Shown piece after piece: positions 44,754 through 52,598 of a stretch of DNA of 64,000 nt. Position 1 is the stretch's first letter; every line of letters starts with the position of its first letter. The notes beneath the pieces are model-generated. The model saw only the letters and a program-made list of their open reading frames with translations, had not been told where the DNA came from and did no database searches. The position numbers and the translations under genes are program-made. This DNA comes from Mucilaginibacter sp. (lineage in GTDB: Bacteria; Bacteroidota; Bacteroidia; Sphingobacteriales; Sphingobacteriaceae), in assembly GCF_028288225.1 (NCBI RefSeq), contig NZ_JAQBOC010000087.1:1-64000 (forward strand), given 5' to 3'.

Positions 44754-46058
44754 TTAATTGCCTGCACAGCCCTGCCATCTTGCTTTAGCTTCCCGGTAAG
44801 TGGCATCGCCGAGGTGTAAGCCGCTTTCATCCCCCCTAATTAGCTGATTAGGTAAACAAATGCCTCCATTAACAATAAATTTATCACATAGCTGCTGAAT
44901 TAAAGCCACCTCATCATTAGCGACTGCGTCCATATCTAAATCCATTAGTTTTATAAAGTCTTGTTGGTTATTGTGATAAACAGAGGGGGCCTCAAAAAGC
45001 AAAGTATCCGTGTTTAAGATTGGTTTTATGCAAGGATTAATGCGGACAATGCAAGCATTATTACTTAAGGATGGATCAATTATAGAGTACGCAATAAATG
45101 ATGCTGAATCTGGCGGGTCTCCCAATATACTTGTTGACATCTTTTGAATGTCTGCTATAAAGGAGGAGTGATTATCAGTTAATGCAAGCTTATTATTGAT
45201 ATTCTTTTGATATATAGCTGCAATCCGGGGATCTGTAGAATTTTGATAATCTGCAATTATAGCCTGTCCCCCGGTACCTGTACCAAGCGATAGAATTTTA
45301 TATTCGCTTAGTGGTATAGTGAGATTATTAGTTATTGCTTCAATAAGCCCCCCTAAAATCGGGTTATTAAAGCCCGAAACCGCACCATCCCAATACCAGG
45401 TCTTCCGTTTATCATTTCCGCCCAATAAACTTATATTTATTTCTGCAGGCGAATCAAAATAATTTACAGGAGCATTACTTGATGAATGAATGGCATCGCC
45501 AAGTGTTACCTGGTAAAACTTTCCGTTACTGAAAACATCGGTTCGGCTCTTCGTATTTGATCTGAAAAAACTTGCTCTTTGCTTAAAATAATCAAAGCCT
45601 ACAATAACTATTTGTAAATCAGCTTTACCTATAATAGCAGGCAACTCATTTAAAGGGGTTTCAATTATTGATTTTGTAGTTTTCCCTTGTTTAATTAAAC
45701 CATCGTATTTGTTAAAAACACTTTTTAGTCCGCTTAATTTTCTCTTAGTGCTGTATTTGGGACCCAGCACGCTTGTTAAACTTGTAATATTTCTTAAATT
45801 AAGTTTTTCCCAAAAGCTTAGCTTTGAAAACACCTGCTTCCGCTGGTTTTCATCCTCAAAAACAGAAATAATTTCACTTAGCAGCATATCATTGCATAGT
45901 GTTGCCAAAACAAGGCTACCCCCTGAATTAGCAATTACCAGGTCAAATTCTTTTAGCAACTGGTGCCCGCGAATATCTCCGTATAGATCTTTAAGCACTT
46001 TGGCTTGTATCATGGCCCATGAGCCACCACCGTCAAGTGAAAGTATTTTGTATGGCAT
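44754..46058 (-). CDS. Patatin-like phospholipase
   Basis: 434 residues of the patatin fold. The oxyanion motif is LSLDGGGSWAM near residues 6-16. The nucleophile elbow is IANSGGSLV (Ser near 45), where the usual GxSxG first Gly is Ala. The catalytic Asp is in WDGAVSGFNNP near 223, as in the family's DGG/DGA motif. So a Ser-Asp dyad appears intact. Such enzymes cleave acyl chains from phospholipids. There is no signal peptide. It is the first gene of a pair with the Cache/NTPase membrane protein, which suggests that the lipase is controlled by, or acts on, the same membrane system. Toxin, defence and lipid-turnover roles are all possible. Confidence 0.82.
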   Translation of the reverse strand: MPYKILSLDGGGSWAMIQAKVLKDLYGDIRGHQLLKEFDLVIANSGGSLVLATLCNDMLLSEIISVFEDENQRKQVFSKLSFWEKLNLRNITSLTSVLGPKYSTKRKLSGLKSVFNKYDGLIKQGKTTKSIIETPLNELPAIIGKADLQIVIVGFDYFKQRASFFRSNTKSRTDVFSNGKFYQVTLGDAIHSSSNAPVNYFDSPAEINISLLGGNDKRKTWYWDGAVSGFNNPILGGLIEAITNNLTIPLSEYKILSLGTGTGGQAIIADYQNSTDPRIAAIYQKNINNKLALTDNHSSFIADIQKMSTSILGDPPDSASFIAYSIIDPSLSNNACIVRINPCIKPILNTDTLLFEAPSVYHNNQQDFIKLMDLDMDAVANDEVALIQQLCDKFIVNGGICLPNQLIRGDESGLHLGDATYREAKARWQGCAGN

Positions 46059-46432
46059 AGAAATAAAGGTTTAAATTATGGTTTCAGTATGTTTTGGATG
46101 CAAGTGTTTTTAATAGGCAGATCATTAAGCATCAGTTTTCCAAATAATCCGGGCAACAATGAAATTAACTGGTAGTCAATAGCTTAAATTTAAGTTAAAT
46201 TAAACCCTCAAGCAATGACTACTTATAGCTATTTATGCTAAGAGATATTTCAAGATTTGATGCAACACACTTAGTAAAAGACTGATAAACAGCTTGTTAA
46301 ACACCATAGAATTACCTTTATTCCTACTCAGTTTTTTAAGTTTAACAAACGATTTAAAATGTAATAAAATAAAAATACCGGGCTGTATGTGCCCGGTATC
46401 AAAGATTGTGAATAACAAGAATTGTAGAATAC
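46059..46432. other. Intergenic region with terminator
   Basis: 374 bases between the amidase and patatin genes, both leftward. It contains the terminator at 46360-46399 and AT-rich spacer that should hold the patatin operon promoter. A 61-codon frame at 46233-46418 overlaps the terminator and is not supported. Confidence 0.6.
46360..46399 (-). terminator. Intrinsic terminator of the injection-system operon
   Basis: Perfect 9-base arms ATACCGGGC (46375-46383) and GCCCGGTAT (46391-46399) with a seven-base loop. On the minus strand the hairpin is followed by TTTTTATTTTATT, a good U-tract. It lies 34 bases after the stop of the amidase gene. Confidence 0.88.
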
Positions 46433-47236
46433 TTATATCTGATCTAATATAAGCCAGGATTTGGGTCCAATTATACCATCTGGAACTAAACCATTTTTTA
46501 ACTGAAAGTTCCGCACGGCAGCTTCTGTTTTAGCACCAAAATCGCCGTCCTGATCTAAACGCAGCCTTCGTTGAACCTGCTTCACCAACTCAACGTCATT
46601 ATCTCCCCCCCTGCGAATGGTGGCACGGCCAGGCTTATCACCCCCTTGTGAGGGCTCTTCAGCCGGTATCAGTTTGGGTTCAGGAGCAGTTCCACTTAAA
46701 ATGGATTCAACCGTTGCACGGAAAGCCACCATATCGAATCCGGGATCAGTTTTACGGCCCGGGGGCAAAGCGTACTCTTTGTGCCCGGCACACCACTCCG
46801 CCTTCTGACCTATATGTTTGAGGATTGCAGCAACACCACGATGATAAGCATCCATTTGAACTTCGGGCCAGGGAAAATCATCAGCTCCCCCCGTATTTTC
46901 AGCTTCTATACCTATAAAGTTTGTATTCCCGTTTACAATGTCGTTCCAAACACCCTTACCTGCATGAAAGCATTTGCCTGCAGCAACGATAAAATAAGTG
47001 CCATCACGACCTAAACCAAGTTGCGATAGCGGCCCTGGCAAATCTTCCCTGCCATTAATAAGGGTATGAAGGGTAGGCATATTTCCATCTTTGCCAGGTG
47101 TGGCAGTATGGTGACAGATGACGCCAAAAATCCTGCCCACGTCACCATGGCCGCGATCTTCCCAACCCGGGCACAAAGACACTTTTAAGCCAGCCTCCTT
47201 TAATACATTGGGCAGCCATATTAATGAATTTGGCAT
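46433..47236 (-). CDS. N-acetylmuramoyl-L-alanine amidase with peptidoglycan-binding domain
   Basis: 267 residues. Amidase_2 domain (about 25-175): GVICHHTATPG (zinc ligand among His42/His43), GIEAENTG, and CAGHKEYALPPGRKTDPG (His152 and Asp164 as further ligands). The C-terminus (about 205-265) is a PG_binding_1 domain (VQRRLRLDQDGDFGAKTEAAVRNFQLKNG). It cuts the amide bond between MurNAc and the stem peptide. No signal peptide is visible, so export would need the injection machine, lysis or another route. It is the last gene of the injection-system operon, one base after the membrane protein gene, and could serve in particle release or as a cargo. Confidence 0.88.
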   Translation of the reverse strand: MPNSLIWLPNVLKEAGLKVSLCPGWEDRGHGDVGRIFGVICHHTATPGKDGNMPTLHTLINGREDLPGPLSQLGLGRDGTYFIVAAGKCFHAGKGVWNDIVNGNTNFIGIEAENTGGADDFPWPEVQMDAYHRGVAAILKHIGQKAEWCAGHKEYALPPGRKTDPGFDMVAFRATVESILSGTAPEPKLIPAEEPSQGGDKPGRATIRRGGDNDVELVKQVQRRLRLDQDGDFGAKTEAAVRNFQLKNGLVPDGIIGPKSWLILDQI

Positions 47237-47237
47237 G

Positions 47238-48467
47238 TCATTTAACGCCTCCCTGCGTTATTGGCAAATCTTCGTCAATAGTTTTTATTACAGTCTCTAC
47301 ATCACAACCATCAATTGCTGTATCATCATCACCTACACTGGGTGTTTGTCCCGGCGAAATAGCTGCCACAAGATTGCTGACTGCCTTTATGCCTTCTTCT
47401 GCAACTGCCGGAACCGGGATAGCTTGAACCGGAATAGCCTGAACAATACTTGCCGGGCTCTCTACTGCCTGTAGTATTTTATCTACTGAGGGAACTTGCC
47501 GGTCTTCTGAAGATTCCTCCTGGCTTTTTTCATGCGGCTTAACTGTTGAGCGTATAACCATTACTTTGTTAAGCATGTCAAACCAGAACGGGGCTCCCAG
47601 GGAAGACGCCAATGCGGTGAACAACCAGCCCAGTATGCCTCCAAAAAATATTCCAATAATACCTCCAAAACTAAGCGGTTCTTTTAGTTCAGGCCAGCCA
47701 ATTGGCAAACCCAGGTTATTCAGCTCGGCTTTGGCACTGTTATAATTTCCGTTGGTAACCGATAAGCTATCTTTGCTAAAAGCCTCGGCTCTCCTTACTA
47801 TTAACTCACGCGCGGTTTGATTCTTTGTCAGATAATCAGCTATGGTTAATGTATTTATATTTAAACCGATAGCCATTGCCAGGGATATTGCAAATATGAT
47901 GATCTGAGTTGACCGTTTGTACCACCCGGAGACCCTGTCCATGCCACTATTAAACCAATCTTCAATGCGTGCCTGTACTTTGTTAAGATCACCCTGGGCT
48001 GTATCAATGGCACTCAACAATAATCTCTGTACCTGTGGGTTTCCCAGGTTGGCCACATTTATCCGCATTGCTTCAAGCGAAATAACAGGCGAATTAGCAT
48101 CGCTGTTCACTTCGTCCGTCATCGGGCCGCGGGCTGCGATATCCATAAGTGCCTGGGCAAAGTTCCTTGAGGGGATATATGAAGGCAAATTGCCGCCTTT
48201 GGCAAATAAAGATGGAGCTCCCGTGTTTTTTCCAGGTTTGTAAGCATCTATAAAAAGACCAAAAATAAGGGGATGATTATAGATATTTTTCGCCAGGCCG
48301 GTTCCTCCTGTATCCGCCAGCAATTGTCTTATACCATGTTCAAGGTAAGCGGCCCTGGTTTTTAACCATCCTTCTATTCCTTCGCGGACAGCAGTACATA
48401 TAATACTAACCAATATAAATACAAAGATGACGCCGGTGGCCACTTCAAGAATGTTTGATCCAAACAT
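47238..48467 (-). CDS. Membrane protein of unknown function in injection-system locus
   Basis: 409 residues. One membrane helix is at the N-terminus (TGVIFVFILVSIICTAV, about 11-28), a second near 190-212 and a hydrophobic, Gly-rich pair near 265-295 (FGGIIGIFFGGILGWLFTAL). The last ~90 residues are Pro/Val/Ala-rich and low in complexity (QAIPVQAIPVPAV). No catalytic motif seen. Similar three- or four-helix proteins lie in other contractile-system loci, and membrane docking or release is plausible, but this is inference. The stop is one base before the amidase start, so the two are co-translated. Confidence 0.7.
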   Translation of the reverse strand: MFGSNILEVATGVIFVFILVSIICTAVREGIEGWLKTRAAYLEHGIRQLLADTGGTGLAKNIYNHPLIFGLFIDAYKPGKNTGAPSLFAKGGNLPSYIPSRNFAQALMDIAARGPMTDEVNSDANSPVISLEAMRINVANLGNPQVQRLLLSAIDTAQGDLNKVQARIEDWFNSGMDRVSGWYKRSTQIIIFAISLAMAIGLNINTLTIADYLTKNQTARELIVRRAEAFSKDSLSVTNGNYNSAKAELNNLGLPIGWPELKEPLSFGGIIGIFFGGILGWLFTALASSLGAPFWFDMLNKVMVIRSTVKPHEKSQEESSEDRQVPSVDKILQAVESPASIVQAIPVQAIPVPAVAEEGIKAVSNLVAAISPGQTPSVGDDDTAIDGCDVETVIKTIDEDLPITQGGVK

Positions 48468-48669
48468 ATCATTTATGGTTTAAATACGTGAATTTATAAG
48501 GGAATCTTGTTATTTGATTAGTGATAAAGCGTAAATAAATTACGCCTGCGCTATTATAAATTTGATAAATAAATACATCAGTTACAATAGCTATTTGTAG
48601 TTATATTTTTAATAAAACACTGAAAATATGCATTTTGCATTACATTAAATTTCATCCAAAAAGGCTTGA

Positions 48670-50076
48670 CTACTTTTGTTTTATTAAACTTTTAGCAGCT
48701 GACTTTAGTGCATCCTTTTCACTGCTGTCACCCGGTAAAGCGTCAATAACTGAGTCAATTGCCTTTTCTGTACCGGCCTCAATGCCTTTTCTAATCAGCC
48801 CCTCCGCTTTTTCTCTCATATCTTTAGATAAAGGAAGCTTTTTCAAGATAGGTTTTATAGTTGCGTCCATCACCCCATCAATAATCACATCTGTTACACT
48901 TCTTTTTTTGGGTGGATTTTTACGGTCAAACTCATCAATTCTCCGCTGGTTTTCTTCCATCTTTTTCCACTGTGAGCTTTCGTCCGGATCCCGGAAGGGA
49001 ATTCTGCGCTCAGGCTCTTTTGGGACAGTTAGAGTAATGGGTGGCTTTTCCGGCGGCTTTGGCGTATCAGTGAGTTTTTCGGGAGGCCGTAATTTCAAAT
49101 CCATGCCGAACGAAACAGAACCTTTGTGTACATTAAATATCACTTGTACACGCCTGTTCCTTGGTTCAGGTATGTTATCTTTTGTTTGAACAGCCGGCTC
49201 ATTTTCCCCTTTACTCTCCGTAGTCATTATTTCATCAGGAACTCCCTCCTGCCGCAAAAAATCTTTTACTGCATCAGCTCGCTCCTGTCCCAGTGTCATA
49301 TTGCTTTCGCCATCCCCAACTTTATCGGTAAACCCTTTTATATTTACCGATGACCGGGGGAATTTTGAAAGAAAAAACAAGATCTGTTTTGCGGAATAAC
49401 GCAGGGTATCTTTACCTTCTTTTGGTAATTCATAACCACCCAGCTTAAACCGGCTTATCTCAGCAGATCCTAATGCGCTTGCAAGTAAAGGCGAAGCTGT
49501 ATCTCTTAAGTCAACTGATGGTACTGCGGTATCACCTTTATCAGGTGAAAGTGGTTGGCGCTGTACAACATTGTTTCCAACGCCTCCGCCTGATTGCTGT
49601 ATTACATGGCTAAGCTCATGAGCCAGCAAGTGCTGTCCGGCAGGCGAATTATGATTTATATTTTTATTTAGAACAATGTTGCTTCCATGGGTGTAAGCCT
49701 TAGCATTGATGGATTCAGCAGACTTTACCGCCTTGCTATTATCATGGATACGAACATTACTAAAGTTATAGCCAAAACGGGATTCCATAAAATTCCGCGA
49801 GTCATCATTTAATGGACGACCGCCTGATTGCAGCACTTCATTTACTAAAGGGTTAGATTCACCCTTGCCATCCTTCTCACTTAAAGTTGATAAATTGGTT
49901 TTTGAAAGATGTCCTGCAGGTGCAGCTCCTGCGGGGTTTATTACCTTGTCGGCCATCTTATCCGCCTCCTGTTCATGCCGGTCGCCAGGTGTATTTACAA
50001 TTAGCTTTTTCTGCAGCCGAAAAGGAGCTGCGGATAAAAGCTCACGTTTCCTTTCAAGTTTTGAGTACCGCCACAT
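48670..50076 (-). CDS. DUF4157 (eCIS core domain) protein with OmpA-like domain
   Basis: 468 residues. DUF4157 (about 25-165) has the family pattern: LIVNTPGDRHEQEADKMAD near the start, FGYNFSNVRIHDNSKAVKSA, AYTHGSNIVLN, and LLAHELSHVIQQ with the HExxH-like motif near 150. Residues about 215-330 resemble an OmpA/MotB peptidoglycan-binding fold: RSSVNIKGFTDKVGDGESN, then LGQERADAVKDFLRQEG and NRRVQVIF. The last third is charged and proline-rich. DUF4157 proteins are known companions and possible cargo carriers of extracellular contractile injection systems. The OmpA-like part suggests anchoring to the cell wall or a target wall. It is 50 bases downstream of the unknown 230-residue gene. Confidence 0.85.
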   Translation of the reverse strand: MWRYSKLERKRELLSAAPFRLQKKLIVNTPGDRHEQEADKMADKVINPAGAAPAGHLSKTNLSTLSEKDGKGESNPLVNEVLQSGGRPLNDDSRNFMESRFGYNFSNVRIHDNSKAVKSAESINAKAYTHGSNIVLNKNINHNSPAGQHLLAHELSHVIQQSGGGVGNNVVQRQPLSPDKGDTAVPSVDLRDTASPLLASALGSAEISRFKLGGYELPKEGKDTLRYSAKQILFFLSKFPRSSVNIKGFTDKVGDGESNMTLGQERADAVKDFLRQEGVPDEIMTTESKGENEPAVQTKDNIPEPRNRRVQVIFNVHKGSVSFGMDLKLRPPEKLTDTPKPPEKPPITLTVPKEPERRIPFRDPDESSQWKKMEENQRRIDEFDRKNPPKKRSVTDVIIDGVMDATIKPILKKLPLSKDMREKAEGLIRKGIEAGTEKAIDSVIDALPGDSSEKDALKSAAKSLIKQK

Positions 50077-50126
50077 AACTTCTGGTTAATAAACCTTACA
50101 AATGAATAATTATCTCTTAATCATCT

Positions 50127-50819
50127 TTAAAAAAAACTGTTATATGCCAGCAATGCCTGGTTTGCCACATCAGTGTTTGGATGTTTAATAAGTTTTTTTA
50201 TCAGATCAGTAGCCGCGGAACGAAGGGAAAGCAGCAAACTAAGGGAATGGGTATTTAAAGGCTTTTGTAAACAATCGTTATAAAGTTTTTTAGACAACTT
50301 TTTTAATTGCTCATCATCGCGATAAATTTTTAACGAAAGCTTCAATTGGATCACCTTTTCATTTTGATAAAGGTCATCATTAGCTATTGAGGCATATTTA
50401 AGAGAATAATTACAACTTAAATTCATAACTCCAGTTGTACCGTTCAGCATGAGATGAAGCAAATTTTCCAGATTCACATATTCATTTAAAAGGATCAATT
50501 GCCTCCAGGGATTCTCTGCCGAAACAATAACATTACCTTCGGGGCCACCCATAAAAGGTACATCAGCCATTGGATCGTCAATCAAAATATCTTCAAAATA
50601 GGCTTCAAAGCTATATTGTGCCGGACGTAAACGTAACCTATCCGCGGATATAAATAATTTCAGCGGAGATCCACTGTTATTAATTACAAAAGCTTCAATT
50701 TCAACAGGTCCGCCTGCAATTATTTTGGGGGTGATAGCACGAAAGCCAATCTCAAGTGGCACTGATCCGGCAGTTACCCTGGTAGAAACCAACAATATCC
50801 GAGGTATATTTTCATTCAT
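50127..50819 (-). CDS. Hypothetical protein in injection-system locus
   Basis: 230 residues, unrecognised. The first ~150 residues contain beta-strand-like alternation (KIIAGGPVEIEAFVINNSG, SLKLFISADRLRL-type stretches), which fits an immunoglobulin-like or jelly-roll domain. The C-terminal ~80 residues are helical and Leu/Lys-rich. No signal peptide. An AGGAGG sequence lies 18 bases upstream, which is too far for a normal ribosome site. It is between the two DUF4157 genes, so it may bind or chaperone them; this is only positional inference. Confidence 0.6.
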   Translation of the reverse strand: MNENIPRILLVSTRVTAGSVPLEIGFRAITPKIIAGGPVEIEAFVINNSGSPLKLFISADRLRLRPAQYSFEAYFEDILIDDPMADVPFMGGPEGNVIVSAENPWRQLILLNEYVNLENLLHLMLNGTTGVMNLSCNYSLKYASIANDDLYQNEKVIQLKLSLKIYRDDEQLKKLSKKLYNDCLQKPLNTHSLSLLLSLRSAATDLIKKLIKHPNTDVANQALLAYNSFF

Positions 50820-50849
50820 AAAAATCTTATACCATTTCCTCCTGCTGCA

Positions 50850-52526
50850 TTAAATAGGTGGAACGCCTGCAGGGTCGAGGTCTTTGCGGGCATCTATACA
50901 TTTTTTCTGATCGGCAGCACTTTCGAAAGCTACCTTACAAACGTCTTCAGCTAACAAGCTATTACTACTAGTGGCCATTTTGCTAAAAGGATCCCGCGCG
51001 CCGCCAGTTTTTTTCATTTGTTCAAGAAACCAATGCAGTCTCATATTAACAGGCATATCCGGATTTTTGGAATGAGATTCTATGTAATCATAGCGGTCTC
51101 CTAACCCAAGGGCATGATGCACCTCATGTGAAAGTGTATCGGGACTTGAGGCCCAATTGCCGGAATTAGGCCATTCACAGAAATTAACATCAAATTCAAA
51201 AACATCAGGCCCACTTTTATCAACAAATTCAATATCCAGGTGATAGCCTTTAGTACCTATGGAAACGGCCCTTTCTATAGCATCCTCAAGTGCTTTTATC
51301 TTATCTACTTCATCTTTTTTACCATTTAAGTGAACTTTAATTTTCACCAAAATGTTCCTGGGGTCCGATCTGTCAACTGTATATATTTTACCCTGTTCCC
51401 CTGTTCTCTTCACCGCTTTAGTGCCCTTTGCTACGGCCTTTTCATCTACATCAGAATAAGCGCCGCCCCACTTTTCTTCAGTTTTTAAAGCTGCACCCAC
51501 AATGGCTCGGTTCTTTTTTTCCAGTACAGGCGAACATCCATAGCCCCCACCAGTTGGCTTAACCCCGTTAAAGGGAGTTGTAAGCGCTATTTTTAATTTT
51601 TTCAAATAATAATTACGCTGCCCTTTGGAGCTTCCTAAGGGTTTTGTTTTTGCACGTGTAATTATCTCCATCCCTTCGGCTTTTGGTTTCGGATCAAGTG
51701 ATGTAAACTCTGACATTCCTAATATTTCTTTTTCAAGATCTTTTGCTTCGTCCTCATCTTTGCTCGCTCCTGAAACTGGGGGGGCCGGTTTATTATCAGG
51801 GGCCCTTTGAATCATGCGCCCTTGTTGTTGCTGAATTACGTGAGTTAATTCGTGCCCTAACAACCTTTTTCCTTCGATTGTTTGAGGTGAATATTGCCCG
51901 CTGTTAAATACGATATTATTTGCAGTAGTATAAGCTAAGGCATTAATGGAATGAGCCGACCTCGCTGCTTCATTGTCAGTATGTACCCGTACTTTTGAAA
52001 AATCGTATCCGAATTTGGGTTCAAAATAACCTCTTACTTGCTGGGGAAGCGGCATGCCAGCGTTATTAAGACCATTTAAATAGCTATGCATACTATCGCT
52101 TACCTCAGGATGACCAGCTTTACTTTCTTTTCTTTGAACTTGTTGCTCCTTTTCCTCCTCCTCGCAATGGGAACATTTGCGCCGAATAGCAGGGTTAACA
52201 GATTTTAGGAAAGAAGTTGGCCGGGCATCCTTCAGTAATATATGTTCAGCCATAGCATCCGCTTCTCTCTCAAACTGATCGCCGGGCCGGTTAACTATTA
52301 ATTTTGTTTGAAGGTGATGTGAAGGAGAGTTAAACAGTGGGATTCTGCCAAAATTTGTTGCAGAATTTGCATTAACTGAATGAGCCGCTGACGGTTTAAC
52401 CGGTAAATATTTTAATAGCTTAACTGGATCCTTTCCTCTTTCAGTTTCCCTAATAACTGAGGAAGCACCCTGTATGTCTGCTTTTTTCTGCCCCTCTAAT
52501 TTGGGAGCTGTTGCATGAGTTGGCAT
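50850..52526 (-). CDS. DUF4157 (eCIS core domain) protein with metzincin-like protease tail
   Basis: 558 residues. The DUF4157 domain (about 75-240) has LIVNRPGDQFEREADAMAEH, a CSHCEEEE stretch, FGYDFSKVRVHTDNEAARSA, AYTTANNIVFN and LLGHELTHVIQQQ. The C-terminal ~200 residues end with a second zinc motif, HEVHHALGLGD (near 466-476), which fits HExxHxxGxxD of snapalysin-like metzincins, plus a downstream Met (MPVNMRLHW) as the possible Met-turn. So the protein is probably a DUF4157-linked protease that the contractile system delivers. The domain order (N-terminal eCIS core, C-terminal enzyme) is the pattern of eCIS-associated toxins. No immunity gene is obvious. Confidence 0.83.
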   Translation of the reverse strand: MPTHATAPKLEGQKKADIQGASSVIRETERGKDPVKLLKYLPVKPSAAHSVNANSATNFGRIPLFNSPSHHLQTKLIVNRPGDQFEREADAMAEHILLKDARPTSFLKSVNPAIRRKCSHCEEEEKEQQVQRKESKAGHPEVSDSMHSYLNGLNNAGMPLPQQVRGYFEPKFGYDFSKVRVHTDNEAARSAHSINALAYTTANNIVFNSGQYSPQTIEGKRLLGHELTHVIQQQQGRMIQRAPDNKPAPPVSGASKDEDEAKDLEKEILGMSEFTSLDPKPKAEGMEIITRAKTKPLGSSKGQRNYYLKKLKIALTTPFNGVKPTGGGYGCSPVLEKKNRAIVGAALKTEEKWGGAYSDVDEKAVAKGTKAVKRTGEQGKIYTVDRSDPRNILVKIKVHLNGKKDEVDKIKALEDAIERAVSIGTKGYHLDIEFVDKSGPDVFEFDVNFCEWPNSGNWASSPDTLSHEVHHALGLGDRYDYIESHSKNPDMPVNMRLHWFLEQMKKTGGARDPFSKMATSSNSLLAEDVCKVAFESAADQKKCIDARKDLDPAGVPPI

Positions 52527-52598
52527 ATTAAACTATTGTATTGTTAAATAGATTACATTAAACCACGCCATTGTTAAGGAATTTATAAATGCGATATG

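Noticed and set aside
46233-46418. 61-codon leftward frame
   Set aside because: It overlaps the strong terminator hairpin and has no family features.
48529-48545. GCGTAA/TTACGC inverted repeat between the OmpA-type DUF4157 gene and the membrane protein gene
   Set aside because: Six-base arms are common by chance, and no U-tract or promoter match accompanies them.
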